Assembly (NCBI RefSeq): GCF_002939385.1
Contig: NZ_MULI01000010.1
Span: forward strand, 62,001 to 126,000
Length of the DNA stretch: 64,000 nucleotides
Source of the DNA: Streptomyces sp. MH60
Lineage (GTDB): Bacteria > Actinomycetota > Actinomycetes > Streptomycetales > Streptomycetaceae
Direction of reading: 5' to 3'
Position 1 is the first letter of the stretch, and each line of letters opens with the position of its first letter. The notes below the pieces were generated by a model, which was not told where the DNA came from, did not search any database, and saw only the letters and a list, made by a program, of their open reading frames with translations. Positions 41,633 through 51,687 of the stretch are shown here, in pieces. A program made the position numbers and the translations under genes.

Positions 41633-42008
41633 GCGCACGACCCCCCTCACTCATGATCGGCCTTGCGATGTTACTGGGGATGAGTCACCTGGAGCCCTGA
41701 CTCGGTGCATCTCGTTACGACCCTGTGTTAGTCGTTCCCCGCAGTAGGAGCAGCCGCCTGTTACGGATGCCTGAGGACCGAGACCGCCGGCGTGGGTCCG
41801 GAGGGTTAGAGCATGGCGTGGGGATACGCAGTGCGCAGATAAAGGGCGCTGGCCGGGGTCTGTGGCTCGCGCAGACCACAAATCTGCTGAGGGCCGGCTC
41901 CAAGGCCGTCTCCGGGCCGTACGAGGGGGGCCAGCGACGACCGCCAACGGCCGACATCGGCCATAGGGGCACGGCATGCCGCCATGCCTCACTGGCGAGT
42001 TTCCCCAG
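41633..42008. other. Intergenic stretch at the right edge of the island
   Basis: About 375 bp between the DUF6932 start and the pmt stop. No convincing gene is seen. A reverse-strand frame shows a CSYCGERL motif near 41735 and a forward frame shows LRAGSKAVSGPYEGG near 41900, but neither has a good start or full-length domain. They may be decayed fragments. The promoter of the DUF6932 unit should lie in the left part. Confidence 0.4.
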
Positions 42009-43754
42009 CTAAACCCACGTATCCAGCCACATCCGGGCCCGCCACTCCTCCATCGGGATCGCCGTGCCCGTGTACAGGGGCCAGAAGTAGATGAAGTTCC
42101 AGGCGATGAGGAGGACCAGGACGCCCGCGCCCGTCGCGCCCGCCACGCGGCGGGTGTCGGTGCAGCCCGGGCGGCCGATGATGGCCCCCAGCAGCATCGC
42201 CACCGCCAGGCACAGGAACGGGACGAAGACGACGGCGTAGAAGAGGAAGATCGTGCGCTCCTGGTACATGAACCAGGGGAGGTAACCGGCGGCCACGCCG
42301 CAGGCGATGGCGCCCGCGCGCCAGTCGCGGCGGAAGAGCCAGCGCCACAGGACGTACAGGAGGGCGAAGCAGCCCACCCACCAGAGGAGGGGTGTGCCCA
42401 GGGCAAGGACCTCGCGGGCGCACTTCTCGCCCGCGTCGACCGGGCAGCCGTCCGAGCCCGCCGACGGGGACTCGTAGAAGTAGGAGACCGGGCGGCCCAG
42501 GACGAGCCAGCTCCAGGGGTTCGACTGGTAGGTGTGCGGCGAGGTGAGGTGGGTGTGGAATTCCAGCACCTGGGTCTCGTAGTGCCACAGGCTGCGCAGC
42601 CAGTCGGGGAAGAGCCACGACCAGGAGCTGTGCGCGCCGTCCTTCGCCGCCCAGTCGCGGTAGTAGCCGCCGGTGCCGTCGGAGGGGGAGAGGATCCAGC
42701 CGAGCCAGGAGAGGACGTACGTGGCCAGGGCCACCGGGACCGTGGAGAGGAAGGCCCAGCCCAGGTCGTGGCGCAGTACCGCGCGGTAGGGGCGGTGGGC
42801 GCCCGCGACGCGGCGGGAGCCGACGTCCCACAGCACGGCCATCACGCAGAACGCCGCCATGATGTACAGGCCGTTCCACTTGGTGGCCGCCGCCAGGCCC
42901 AGCATCAGGCCCGCCGCCAGCCGCCAGGGACGCCACCCGAGGCGGAGGGTCTCGGCGATGTGCGCGTCCGGGCGGACCCGGCCGTCCTCGTCCACCGGGA
43001 GCGCGGCGGCGAGCCGGGCCCGCGCTCTGTCGCGGTCGACGACCAGGCAGCCGAAGGCGGCCAGCACGAAGAACATCAGCACGCCGTCCAGCAGCGCGGT
43101 GCGGCTCATCACGAAGTGCAGGCCGTCCAGCGCCATCAGGGCGCCCGCCAGGCACCCCAGGAACGTGGAGCGGAACAGCCGGCGGCCGATCCGGCACAGC
43201 AGCAGCACCGACAGCGTGCCGAGCAGCGCCGTCATGAAGCGCCAGCCGAAGGGGTCGAAGCCGAACAGCAGCTCGCCGAGGCCGATGACGTACTTGCCGA
43301 CCGGCGGGTGCACGACGTACGCCGCGTCGGTCGGGATGGGGACGTTCCCGCCCGAGTTCAGGATCAGGTCGTTGGCGTTCTTGTCCCAGTTGACCTCGAA
43401 GCCGCGGTGGATCAGCGCCCACGCGTCCTTGGCGTAGTACGTCTCGTCGAATATCACCGCCTTCGGGCTGCCCAGGTTCCAGAACCGCAGCACCCCCGCG
43501 AGCAGCGCCACCAGCAGCGGTCCGCCCCACGCCGACCAGCGGATCATCCGGACGGTGAGCGGCTTCGACAGGCCCAGGAACGCCCACAGGCGCGGACTCG
43601 GGCTCGTGTACGGCGGCACCAGCCGGTCGCGGACGTCACCGGCCGCGGGCCCCGCCGCGTAGCCGAAGCGGCGCAGCCGCTGCTGCCAGGTGGGCGGCTC
43701 GTCGTGCGGGGCCTGGCCCTGCCGGGTGTCCGTGGAGGACGCGGTACTGGTCAC
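42009..43754 (-). CDS. pmt: Dolichyl-phosphate-mannose-protein O-mannosyltransferase
   Basis: Pmt transfers mannose from polyprenyl-phosphate-mannose to exported proteins at the membrane; in S. coelicolor it is known to be required for phage phiC31 infection. The 581-aa multi-pass protein has the PMT family loop with FDETYYAKDAWALIHRG (acidic D-E pair), HPPVGKYVIGLGE, DGLHFVMSRTALLDG, an SYFYESPS region and the C-terminal PMT_4TMC part ending FIYFWPLYTGTAIP. GTG at 43754 is taken as the start because the longer frame to 44285 crosses the divergent rsmI gene. The neighbouring rsmI is divergent with a 109-bp gap. Confidence 0.93.
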   Translation of the reverse strand: MTSTASSTDTRQGQAPHDEPPTWQQRLRRFGYAAGPAAGDVRDRLVPPYTSPSPRLWAFLGLSKPLTVRMIRWSAWGGPLLVALLAGVLRFWNLGSPKAVIFDETYYAKDAWALIHRGFEVNWDKNANDLILNSGGNVPIPTDAAYVVHPPVGKYVIGLGELLFGFDPFGWRFMTALLGTLSVLLLCRIGRRLFRSTFLGCLAGALMALDGLHFVMSRTALLDGVLMFFVLAAFGCLVVDRDRARARLAAALPVDEDGRVRPDAHIAETLRLGWRPWRLAAGLMLGLAAATKWNGLYIMAAFCVMAVLWDVGSRRVAGAHRPYRAVLRHDLGWAFLSTVPVALATYVLSWLGWILSPSDGTGGYYRDWAAKDGAHSSWSWLFPDWLRSLWHYETQVLEFHTHLTSPHTYQSNPWSWLVLGRPVSYFYESPSAGSDGCPVDAGEKCAREVLALGTPLLWWVGCFALLYVLWRWLFRRDWRAGAIACGVAAGYLPWFMYQERTIFLFYAVVFVPFLCLAVAMLLGAIIGRPGCTDTRRVAGATGAGVLVLLIAWNFIYFWPLYTGTAIPMEEWRARMWLDTWV

Positions 43755-43863
43755 CGCGCCATCGTAGGGAACCGCGCTGTGCACGTCCCGCGCATGGGCC
43801 TCCCGGGCGCGGATACGTTCCCCTTCCGGGAGGACAGGCCGGCAGGGCTGGGAGGATGGGGGC

Positions 43864-44712
43864 GTGACTGGAACCCTTGTACTCGCGGGCACTCCCATCG
43901 GCGACGTCCAGGACGCCCCGCCCCGGCTCGCCGCGGAACTGGCCGGCGCGGACGTCGTCGCCGCCGAGGACACCCGGCGGCTGCGCCGGCTCACCCAGGC
44001 GCTCGGCGTCGCACCCGCGGGGCGTGTCGTGTCGTACTTCGAGGGCAACGAGTCCGCCCGTACGCCCGAGCTGGTCGAGGAGCTGGCCGGGGGAGCGCGG
44101 GTGCTGCTGGTCACCGACGCCGGGATGCCGTCGGTGTCCGACCCCGGGTACCGGCTGGTCGCCGCGGCCGTCGAGCGCGGGGTGCGCGTCACCGCCGTCC
44201 CCGGCCCCTCCGCCGTGCTGACGGCGCTCGCCCTGTCGGGGCTGCCGGTCGACCGGTTCTGCTTCGAGGGCTTCCTGCCCCGCAAGGGCGGCGAGCGGCT
44301 GACCCGGCTGCGCGAGGTCGCCGAGGAGCGCCGGACCCTCGTCTACTTCGAGGCCCCGCACCGCCTCGACGACACCCTCGCCGCCATGGCCGAGGTCTTC
44401 GGCACCGACCGGCGGGCCGCCGTCTGCCGGGAGCTGACCAAGACGTACGAGGAGGTCAGGCGGGGCGGGCTCGGTGAGCTGGCCGCGTGGGCCGCCGAGG
44501 GGGTGCGCGGCGAGATCACCGTCGTCGTCGAGGGGGCGCCGGACAAGGGCCCCGAGGAGATCGGCGCCGAGGAGCTGGTGCGCAGGGTGCGGGTGCGCGA
44601 GGAGGCGGGGGAGCGGCGCAAGGAGGCGATCGCCGCGGTGGCCGCCCAGGTGGGCGTGCCCAAGCGGGAGGTCTTCGACGCGGTGGTGGCGGCGAAGAAC
44701 GCGGGGAACTGA
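43864..44712 (+). CDS. rsmI: 16S rRNA (cytidine-1402 2'-O) methyltransferase RsmI
   Basis: The 282-aa SAM-dependent enzyme methylates C1402 in the ribosomal decoding centre. It shows the tetrapyrrole-methylase fold: LVLAGTPIGDVQDAPPR, VAAEDTRRLRRL, SYFEGNESAR, LVTDAGMPSVSDPGYRLV and VPGPSAVLTAL, with FEGFLPRKGGER and YFEAPHRL in the second domain. GTG at 43864 is the start. Length matches the family. It is followed by tandem repeats in the intergenic region. Confidence 0.95.
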   Translation: MTGTLVLAGTPIGDVQDAPPRLAAELAGADVVAAEDTRRLRRLTQALGVAPAGRVVSYFEGNESARTPELVEELAGGARVLLVTDAGMPSVSDPGYRLVAAAVERGVRVTAVPGPSAVLTALALSGLPVDRFCFEGFLPRKGGERLTRLREVAEERRTLVYFEAPHRLDDTLAAMAEVFGTDRRAAVCRELTKTYEEVRRGGLGELAAWAAEGVRGEITVVVEGAPDKGPEEIGAEELVRRVRVREEAGERRKEAIAAVAAQVGVPKREVFDAVVAAKNAGN

Positions 44713-44731
44713 GGGGGTCCGAAGGGCTCGG

Positions 44732-44809
44732 CTTGACCCGGACCACCCCCGTCCTTGGCCCGGACCGCCCCGTCCTTGACCCGGGCCGCCCCGCCCTTGA
44801 CCGGCCCCT
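44732..44809. repeat. Imperfect 21-22-bp tandem repeats
   Basis: Four copies of a unit like CTTGACCCGGACCGCCCCGTC begin at 44732, 44754, 44775 and 44796; the last is partial. The 221-bp gap between rsmI and the zinc-ribbon gene contains nothing else I can support apart from the ribosome site of the next gene. Confidence 0.7.
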
Positions 44810-44933
44810 GACCTTGCGGGCACTCCGGCCAAGGACAGTCCAAATCGGCTCAAACACTCGGCAGCGACTGGTGCTTTCCCGCTGGTGGAGGAGTCCACTG
44901 GAGGAAGGAACCGAACGAACCGAAGGAGCCGGG

Positions 44934-45386
44934 ATGAGCATGAGTGAGAGCACCGTGCGGACCCGAGTGCGTGCCGGTGCCAGCGCCGTCGTCCACGAGT
45001 CGTACTCCTTCGCCTGCATGCGCTGCGGGCACGGCTGGGAGCAGTCGTTCGAGATCGAGCACCACACGGACACCGACGGCCACGCGTTCGTGCTCTACGT
45101 CGCGGACGGCCGCGTCGTGCCCTCCCCGCTGACCCGGCCGACCTGCGCCGCCTGCGACAGTCACGTCGTCCGCATCCTGCGCCCGGGCCGGGTCGCCTCC
45201 GTCCGCGGCACCGCCCAAGGCATCCACCGGGTGCCCCCGGCCGGCCCCCTGGAGGTGCCGCGGGTGCCCGAGGCGGGAGTGCCCGAGGTGCCGGGCCCGG
45301 GGGCGCCGGGACTGTCCGGTGCACGCCGGCACTGGCACCTGGCCGACCTGCTGCACGCCCTCCACCTCCACCGCAAGGCCGGCTGA
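44934..45386 (+). CDS. Zinc-ribbon-like small protein (150 aa)
   Basis: ATG at 44934 has an excellent AAGGAG site eight bases upstream. The product contains FACMRCGHGWEQSFEIEHH and, about 40 residues later, PTCAACDSHVVRIL, two CxxC knuckles that would bind one zinc. The C-terminal part is a Pro/Gly/Val-rich linker (PRVPEAGVPEVPGPG) and a His-rich end (RRHWHLADLLHALHLHRK). No enzyme domain is visible. A DNA- or protein-binding role is possible but not shown. Confidence 0.75.
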   Translation: MSMSESTVRTRVRAGASAVVHESYSFACMRCGHGWEQSFEIEHHTDTDGHAFVLYVADGRVVPSPLTRPTCAACDSHVVRILRPGRVASVRGTAQGIHRVPPAGPLEVPRVPEAGVPEVPGPGAPGLSGARRHWHLADLLHALHLHRKAG

Positions 45387-45429
45387 CCGGACTTTCGGGG
45401 GCGCGCGGGAGCTTCCGTAGGATCGAGGC

Positions 45430-46320
45430 ATGCCTTCGAACGCCTCGGGCCGGTCCGACAAGAACGCCGCGCCCCCGCTGCCCGAGCCCCTGCGGGTACC
45501 GGTCGCCGACTCGCACACCCACCTCGACATGCAGTCCGGCACGGTCGAGGAGGCGCTCGCCAAGGCCGCGTCGGTCGGCGTCACGACCGTCGTCCAGGTC
45601 GGGTGCGACCTCGCCGGGTCCCGCTGGGCCGCCGAGACCGCGGCGGCGCACGACGCCGTCCACGCCACCGTCGCCCTGCACCCCAACGAGGCCCCGCGCA
45701 TCGTGCACGGGGATCCCGACGGCTGGTCGAGGCAGGGCGCGCGCGAGCCCGGCGGTGCCGCGGCCCTCGACGACGCGCTCGCGGAGATCGACCGGCTCGC
45801 GGCGCTCCCGCAGGTCAGGGGCGTCGGCGAGACCGGCCTCGACTACTTCCGCACCGGCCCCGAGGGCAAGGAGGCGCAGGAGCGGTCCTTCCGCGCCCAC
45901 ATCGAGATCGCCAAGCGGCACGGCAAGACCCTCGTCATCCACGACCGCGACGCCCACACCGACGTCCTGCGCGTCCTCAAGGAGGAGGGCGCCCCCGAGC
46001 GCACCGTCTTCCACTGCTACTCCGGCGACGCCGAGATGGCCGGGGTCTGCGCCCGCGCCGGTTACTACATGTCCTTCGCCGGCAACGTCACCTTCAAGAA
46101 CGCCCAGAACCTGCGCGACGCCCTCGCCGTGGCCCCGCCCGAGCTGGTCCTGGTGGAGACCGACGCGCCGTTCCTGACGCCGGCGCCCTACCGGGGGCGG
46201 CCGAACGCCCCCTATCTGGTGCCGGTGACGGTGCGTGCCATGGCGGACGTGCGGGGCGTCGACGAGGACACCCTGGCCACCGCCCTCGCCGCGAACACGG
46301 CCCGCGCCTTCGGGTACTGA
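45430..46320 (+). CDS. TatD-family metal-dependent DNase/hydrolase
   Basis: A 296-aa TIM-barrel hydrolase. It shows the metal-binding ADSHTHLDM at the N-terminus (after a short leader), GVGETGLDYFRTGPEGK, LVIHDRDAHTDVLRVL, VFHCYSGDAEMA and ETDAPFLTPAPYRGRPNAP. All metal ligands appear intact. TatD proteins act as 3'-5' exonucleases in DNA repair and processing. Start ATG 45430. It precedes the RpfB-like gene by 86 bp. Confidence 0.93.
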   Translation: MPSNASGRSDKNAAPPLPEPLRVPVADSHTHLDMQSGTVEEALAKAASVGVTTVVQVGCDLAGSRWAAETAAAHDAVHATVALHPNEAPRIVHGDPDGWSRQGAREPGGAAALDDALAEIDRLAALPQVRGVGETGLDYFRTGPEGKEAQERSFRAHIEIAKRHGKTLVIHDRDAHTDVLRVLKEEGAPERTVFHCYSGDAEMAGVCARAGYYMSFAGNVTFKNAQNLRDALAVAPPELVLVETDAPFLTPAPYRGRPNAPYLVPVTVRAMADVRGVDEDTLATALAANTARAFGY

Positions 46321-46406
46321 CACGCAGCGTAGTCGCGTCGCTTTGGAGAGTGACCGACCCTCCGCTAGGTTCTGGGGGCCCGATCCGGACCCCTGGAGCT
46401 GTCGGC

Positions 46407-47759
46407 GTGAGCACAACGCAGTTCGAGCCAGCAGAGGCATACGAGTACTTCGCACCGTACGACGTGCACAGCGCGCCGACCCTGCCGTACGGGTACGGCG
46501 GCGACCCGTACCGGCCCGCGCCGCCCGTCCACGAGCCGACCGCGCCCGCGCTGCCCCGGCAGGGCGCCGCGCAGCAGCCCCAGCAGCCGCGGCAGCCCCA
46601 GCCGTCCCGCGCGCCGGGTGAGGGGCGGGCCGAGCGCAGGCGCCGGGCGCGGGGCGCGGGGCGCGCGGACACCTCCCTGCGCAGACTGCTGCCGCGGGCG
46701 CTGGTCGTGGTCTTCCTCGCGGGCGGCACCACGGCCTTCGTCGCCAAGGACAAGGCCGTCGAGCTGACCGTCGACGGCACCCCCCGCACGCTGCACACCT
46801 TCGCCGACGACGTGACCGAGCTGCTCGCCGAGGAAGGCGTCCAGGTGGGCGCCCACGACGTGATCGCACCCGCCCCCGGCACGCCGCTGACCAGCGGCGA
46901 GGACGTCACCGTCCGGTACGGGCGGCCCGTGCTGCTCACCCTCGACGGCCACCGGCGCCAGGTGTGGACGACGGCGGGGACGGTGGAAGGGGCGCTGCGG
47001 CAGCTCGGCGTGCGCACGCAGGGCGCGTACCTGTCCGCCGAGCCCTCCCGGCGCATCGGCCGCGAGGGCCTCGCCCTGGTGGTGCGCACCGAGCGGGTGG
47101 TGACCGTGCTGGCGGACGGCCGGACCCGCACCGTCCGCACCAACGCCGCGACCGTGCTGGAGGCCGTCGAGGAGGCCGGCATCACCCTGCGCGGCGAGGA
47201 CGCCACCTCCGTTCCCGGCACCGGCTTCCCGCGCGACGGGCAGACCGTCACGGTGCTGCGGATCACCGGGTCACAGGAGGTCCGCGAGGACCCGATCCCC
47301 TTCGACGAGCAGCGGGCCGAGGACGCCACCCTCCTCCGGGGCACCGAGGTCGTCCAGCAGGCGGGCCGGCCCGGACTGCGCCGCACCACGTACGCCCTGC
47401 GCACCGTCAACGGCGTCCGGCAGAAGCCGCGCCGCCTGCGCACCGAGGTGGTCCGCGAGCCCAGTCCGCGGATCGTGCGGGTCGGCACCCGGCCCCGGCC
47501 GGACTCCGTGCACGGCACCGACCACCTGAACTGGCCGGGCCTGGCCGCCTGCGAGTCGGGCGGCCGCCCGGACGCCGTCGACCCGTCCGGGACGTACGGG
47601 GGCCTCTACCAGTTCGACTCCGCCACCTGGCACGGCCTCGGCGGCGCGGGCCGCCCCGAGGACGCGTCGGCCGCGGAGCAGACGTACCGGGCGCAGAAGC
47701 TGTACGTGCGCAGCGGCGCCGGCGCCTGGCCGCACTGCGGCGCCCGGCTGCGGGAATGA
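46407..47759 (+). CDS. RpfB-like resuscitation-promoting factor (DUF348-G5-transglycosylase)
   Basis: A secreted or anchored muralytic protein. The 450-aa chain has an approximately 90-aa Pro/Gln/Tyr-rich cytoplasmic leader and a membrane helix near residues 97-113 (PRALVVVFLAGGTTAFV). Three DUF348 repeats follow, seen as VELTVDGTPRTLHTFADDVT, LLTLDGHRRQVWTTAGTVEG and VTVLADGRTRTVRTNAATV. Then come a G5 domain (region of EVREDPIPFDEQ) and a C-terminal Rpf domain with the catalytic Glu in LAACESGGRPDAVDPSG. GTG at 46407 has GGAG upstream. In RpfB this enzyme cleaves glycan strands and stimulates growth of dormant cells. Confidence 0.9.
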   Translation: MSTTQFEPAEAYEYFAPYDVHSAPTLPYGYGGDPYRPAPPVHEPTAPALPRQGAAQQPQQPRQPQPSRAPGEGRAERRRRARGAGRADTSLRRLLPRALVVVFLAGGTTAFVAKDKAVELTVDGTPRTLHTFADDVTELLAEEGVQVGAHDVIAPAPGTPLTSGEDVTVRYGRPVLLTLDGHRRQVWTTAGTVEGALRQLGVRTQGAYLSAEPSRRIGREGLALVVRTERVVTVLADGRTRTVRTNAATVLEAVEEAGITLRGEDATSVPGTGFPRDGQTVTVLRITGSQEVREDPIPFDEQRAEDATLLRGTEVVQQAGRPGLRRTTYALRTVNGVRQKPRRLRTEVVREPSPRIVRVGTRPRPDSVHGTDHLNWPGLAACESGGRPDAVDPSGTYGGLYQFDSATWHGLGGAGRPEDASAAEQTYRAQKLYVRSGAGAWPHCGARLRE

Positions 47760-47789
47760 GGCCGCCCGGCCCCCGGCTACCCTTGCGGG

Positions 47790-48650
47790 GTGAGCAGCCC
47801 CACCTCCGACGCCCTCCTGGGTCCCGCCGACGTCCGTGAACTCGCGGCCGCCCTCGGCGTACGCCCCACCAAGCAGCGCGGCCAGAACTTCGTCATCGAC
47901 GCGAACACGGTCCGCCGCATCGTCCGCACCGCCGAGGTACGCCCCGACGACGTGGTGGTCGAGGTGGGACCGGGTCTCGGCTCGCTCACCCTGGCCCTCC
48001 TGGAGGCCGCCGACCGGGTCACCGCCGTCGAGATCGACGACGTCCTCGCCGGCGCCCTGCCCGCCACCGTCGCCGCCCGCATGCCGGAGCGCGCCGGCCG
48101 GTTCGCGCTCGTGCACTCCGACGCCATGCACGTGCGGGAGCTGCCCGGACCCGCCCCGACCGCCCTGGTCGCGAACCTCCCCTACAACGTCGCCGTCCCC
48201 GTCCTCCTGCACATGCTCGACACCTTCCCGAGCATCGAGCGCACCCTCGTCATGGTGCAGGCCGAGGTCGCCGACCGGCTCGCCGCCGGACCCGGCTCGA
48301 AGGTGTACGGCGTCCCGTCCGTGAAGGCCAACTGGTACGCCGAGGTGAAGCGGGCCGGTTCCATCGGCCGCAACGTCTTCTGGCCCGCGCCGAACGTGGA
48401 CAGCGGGCTGGTGTCACTCGTCCGGCGGACGGAGCCGCTCAGGACGACCGCGTCCAAGGCGGAGGTCTTCGCCGTCGTCGACGCCGCGTTCGCCCAGCGC
48501 CGCAAGACCCTGCGGGCCGCGCTCGCCGGATGGGCGGGGTCCGCCGCGGCCGCCGAGGCCGCACTCCTCGGCGCGGGCGTGTCGCCGCAGGCGCGCGGAG
48601 AGGCCCTGACCGTGGAAGAGTTCGCGCGTATCGCCGAACACAAGGAGTGA
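47790..48650 (+). CDS. ksgA: 16S rRNA dimethyladenosine transferase KsgA/RsmA
   Basis: The enzyme dimethylates two adjacent adenosines of the 16S 3' hairpin. The 286-aa product starts at GTG 47790 and has [15 protein letters not shown] [12 protein letters not shown], the SAM motif [34 protein letters not shown] (NLPY active site) and [14 protein letters not shown]. It lies between the RpfB-like gene and ispE, with only a few bases to ispE, the common actinobacterial order. Confidence 0.95.
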   Translation: MSSPTSDALLGPADVRELAAALGVRPTKQRGQNFVIDANTVRRIVRTAEVRPDDVVVEVGPGLGSLTLALLEAADRVTAVEIDDVLAGALPATVAARMPERAGRFALVHSDAMHVRELPGPAPTALVANLPYNVAVPVLLHMLDTFPSIERTLVMVQAEVADRLAAGPGSKVYGVPSVKANWYAEVKRAGSIGRNVFWPAPNVDSGLVSLVRRTEPLRTTASKAEVFAVVDAAFAQRRKTLRAALAGWAGSAAAAEAALLGAGVSPQARGEALTVEEFARIAEHKE

Positions 48651-48657
48651 CGAGCAA

Positions 48658-49557
48658 GTGAGCGTGACGGTCCGCGTCCCCGCCAAGGTCAACGTCCAGC
48701 TCGCGGTCGGCGCCGCCCGCCCCGACGGCTTCCACGACCTGGCCAACATCTTCCTCGCCGTCTCCCTGTACGACGAGGTCACCGCGACCCCGGACGCCGA
48801 CGGCCTCCGCGTCACCTGCGAGGGACCGGACGCCGACCAGGTCCCCCTGGACCGCACGAACCTCGCCGCCCGCGCCGCCCTCGCCCTCGCCGAACGGTAC
48901 GGCCGCGCACCCGACGTCCACCTCCACATCACCAAGGACATCCCCGTCGCCGGCGGCATGGCGGGCGGCAGCGCCGACGGTGCGGGCGCGCTGCTCGCCT
49001 GCGACGCCCTGTGGGGTACCGGGGCCTCCCGCGAGGAGCTGCTGGACATCTGCGCCGAGCTGGGCAGCGACGTGCCGTTCAGCCTGGTCGGCGGCGCGGC
49101 GCTGGGCACGGGGCGGGGGGAACGGCTGACGGAGCTGGAGGTCGGCGGCGACTTCCACTGGGTGTTCGCGCCGGCCGCGCGGGGGCTGTCCACGCCGGCC
49201 GTCTACCGCGAGTTCGACCGGCTGGCCGAGGGCCGGGACATCCCGGAACCGGTCGCCGACCAGGCGGTGCTCGACGCCCTCGCGAAGGGCGACGCCGCCG
49301 CGCTCGCGGTCGCCGTCTCCAACGACCTCCAGCCCGCGGCGCTCTCCCTCTACCCGGAGCTGGGCGACACCCTCGCGGCGGGCCGGGCGGCCGGGGCACT
49401 GGCGGCCCTGGTCTCGGGCTCCGGCCCGACCACGGCCTTCCTCGCGACCGACGCGAAGTCCGCCTCCGACATCGCCGGGGTGCTGCGGGCGTCGGGGACC
49501 TGCCGTGACGTGCGGACGGCGGCGGGGGCGGCGGCCGGGGCCACCGTCCTGGACTGA
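48658..49557 (+). CDS. ispE: 4-diphosphocytidyl-2-C-methyl-D-erythritol kinase IspE
   Basis: A GHMP kinase that phosphorylates the 2-hydroxyl of CDP-methylerythritol in the MEP isoprenoid pathway. The 299-aa product has VRVPAKVNVQLAVGAARPDG with the active-site Lys, the ATP loop KDIPVAGGMAGGSADGAGAL, and a C-terminal LVSGSGPTTAFLA. GTG at 48658 starts seven bases after the ksgA stop. Residues and length match the family. Confidence 0.95.
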   Translation: MSVTVRVPAKVNVQLAVGAARPDGFHDLANIFLAVSLYDEVTATPDADGLRVTCEGPDADQVPLDRTNLAARAALALAERYGRAPDVHLHITKDIPVAGGMAGGSADGAGALLACDALWGTGASREELLDICAELGSDVPFSLVGGAALGTGRGERLTELEVGGDFHWVFAPAARGLSTPAVYREFDRLAEGRDIPEPVADQAVLDALAKGDAAALAVAVSNDLQPAALSLYPELGDTLAAGRAAGALAALVSGSGPTTAFLATDAKSASDIAGVLRASGTCRDVRTAAGAAAGATVLD

Positions 49558-49614
49558 GGCTCCCGGCGGCCGGACTACCCTGGAGGGTCGAGCGATCCCC
49601 CAGGCAGGAGAGAA

Positions 49615-51429
<1,815 letters not shown>

Positions 51430-51687
51430 CCGCCTGCGCGCGGGGGGCGCGGGTGGTGTAAAGGGCGCGTGAAGGCTCGTAACAGAGGCATCACGGGCCG
51501 GTCCTCCCTTGGGAACAGGGGCGGACGCGGCCCGGTGGGCGGTTGGCCGTGGGTGATAGAAAGGCCGTCCGAGGACTGTCCCAGGGCGGTCCGAGGCATG
51601 TGGAACGAATGCCTACGACGACTCCGGGGCCAGCGCGTGACCCGGGGCGTGGCTAAAAATCAGTGAGTAATAAGGGGGAACGCGCTG
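51430..51687. promoter_or_regulatory. Upstream region of the first propeller gene
   Basis: About 258 bp between the ABC-F stop and the proline-rich gene. It includes a GGGGGAA ribosome site and an A/T-rich GGCTAAAAATCAGTGAGTAATAAG just before the start. No gene or clear hairpin is supported. The promoter presumably lies here. Confidence 0.35.

Noticed and set aside
41725..42012. Possible 95-codon forward gene at the right island edge
   Set aside because: Weak start, mixed composition and no recognisable domain; kept only as an intergenic note.
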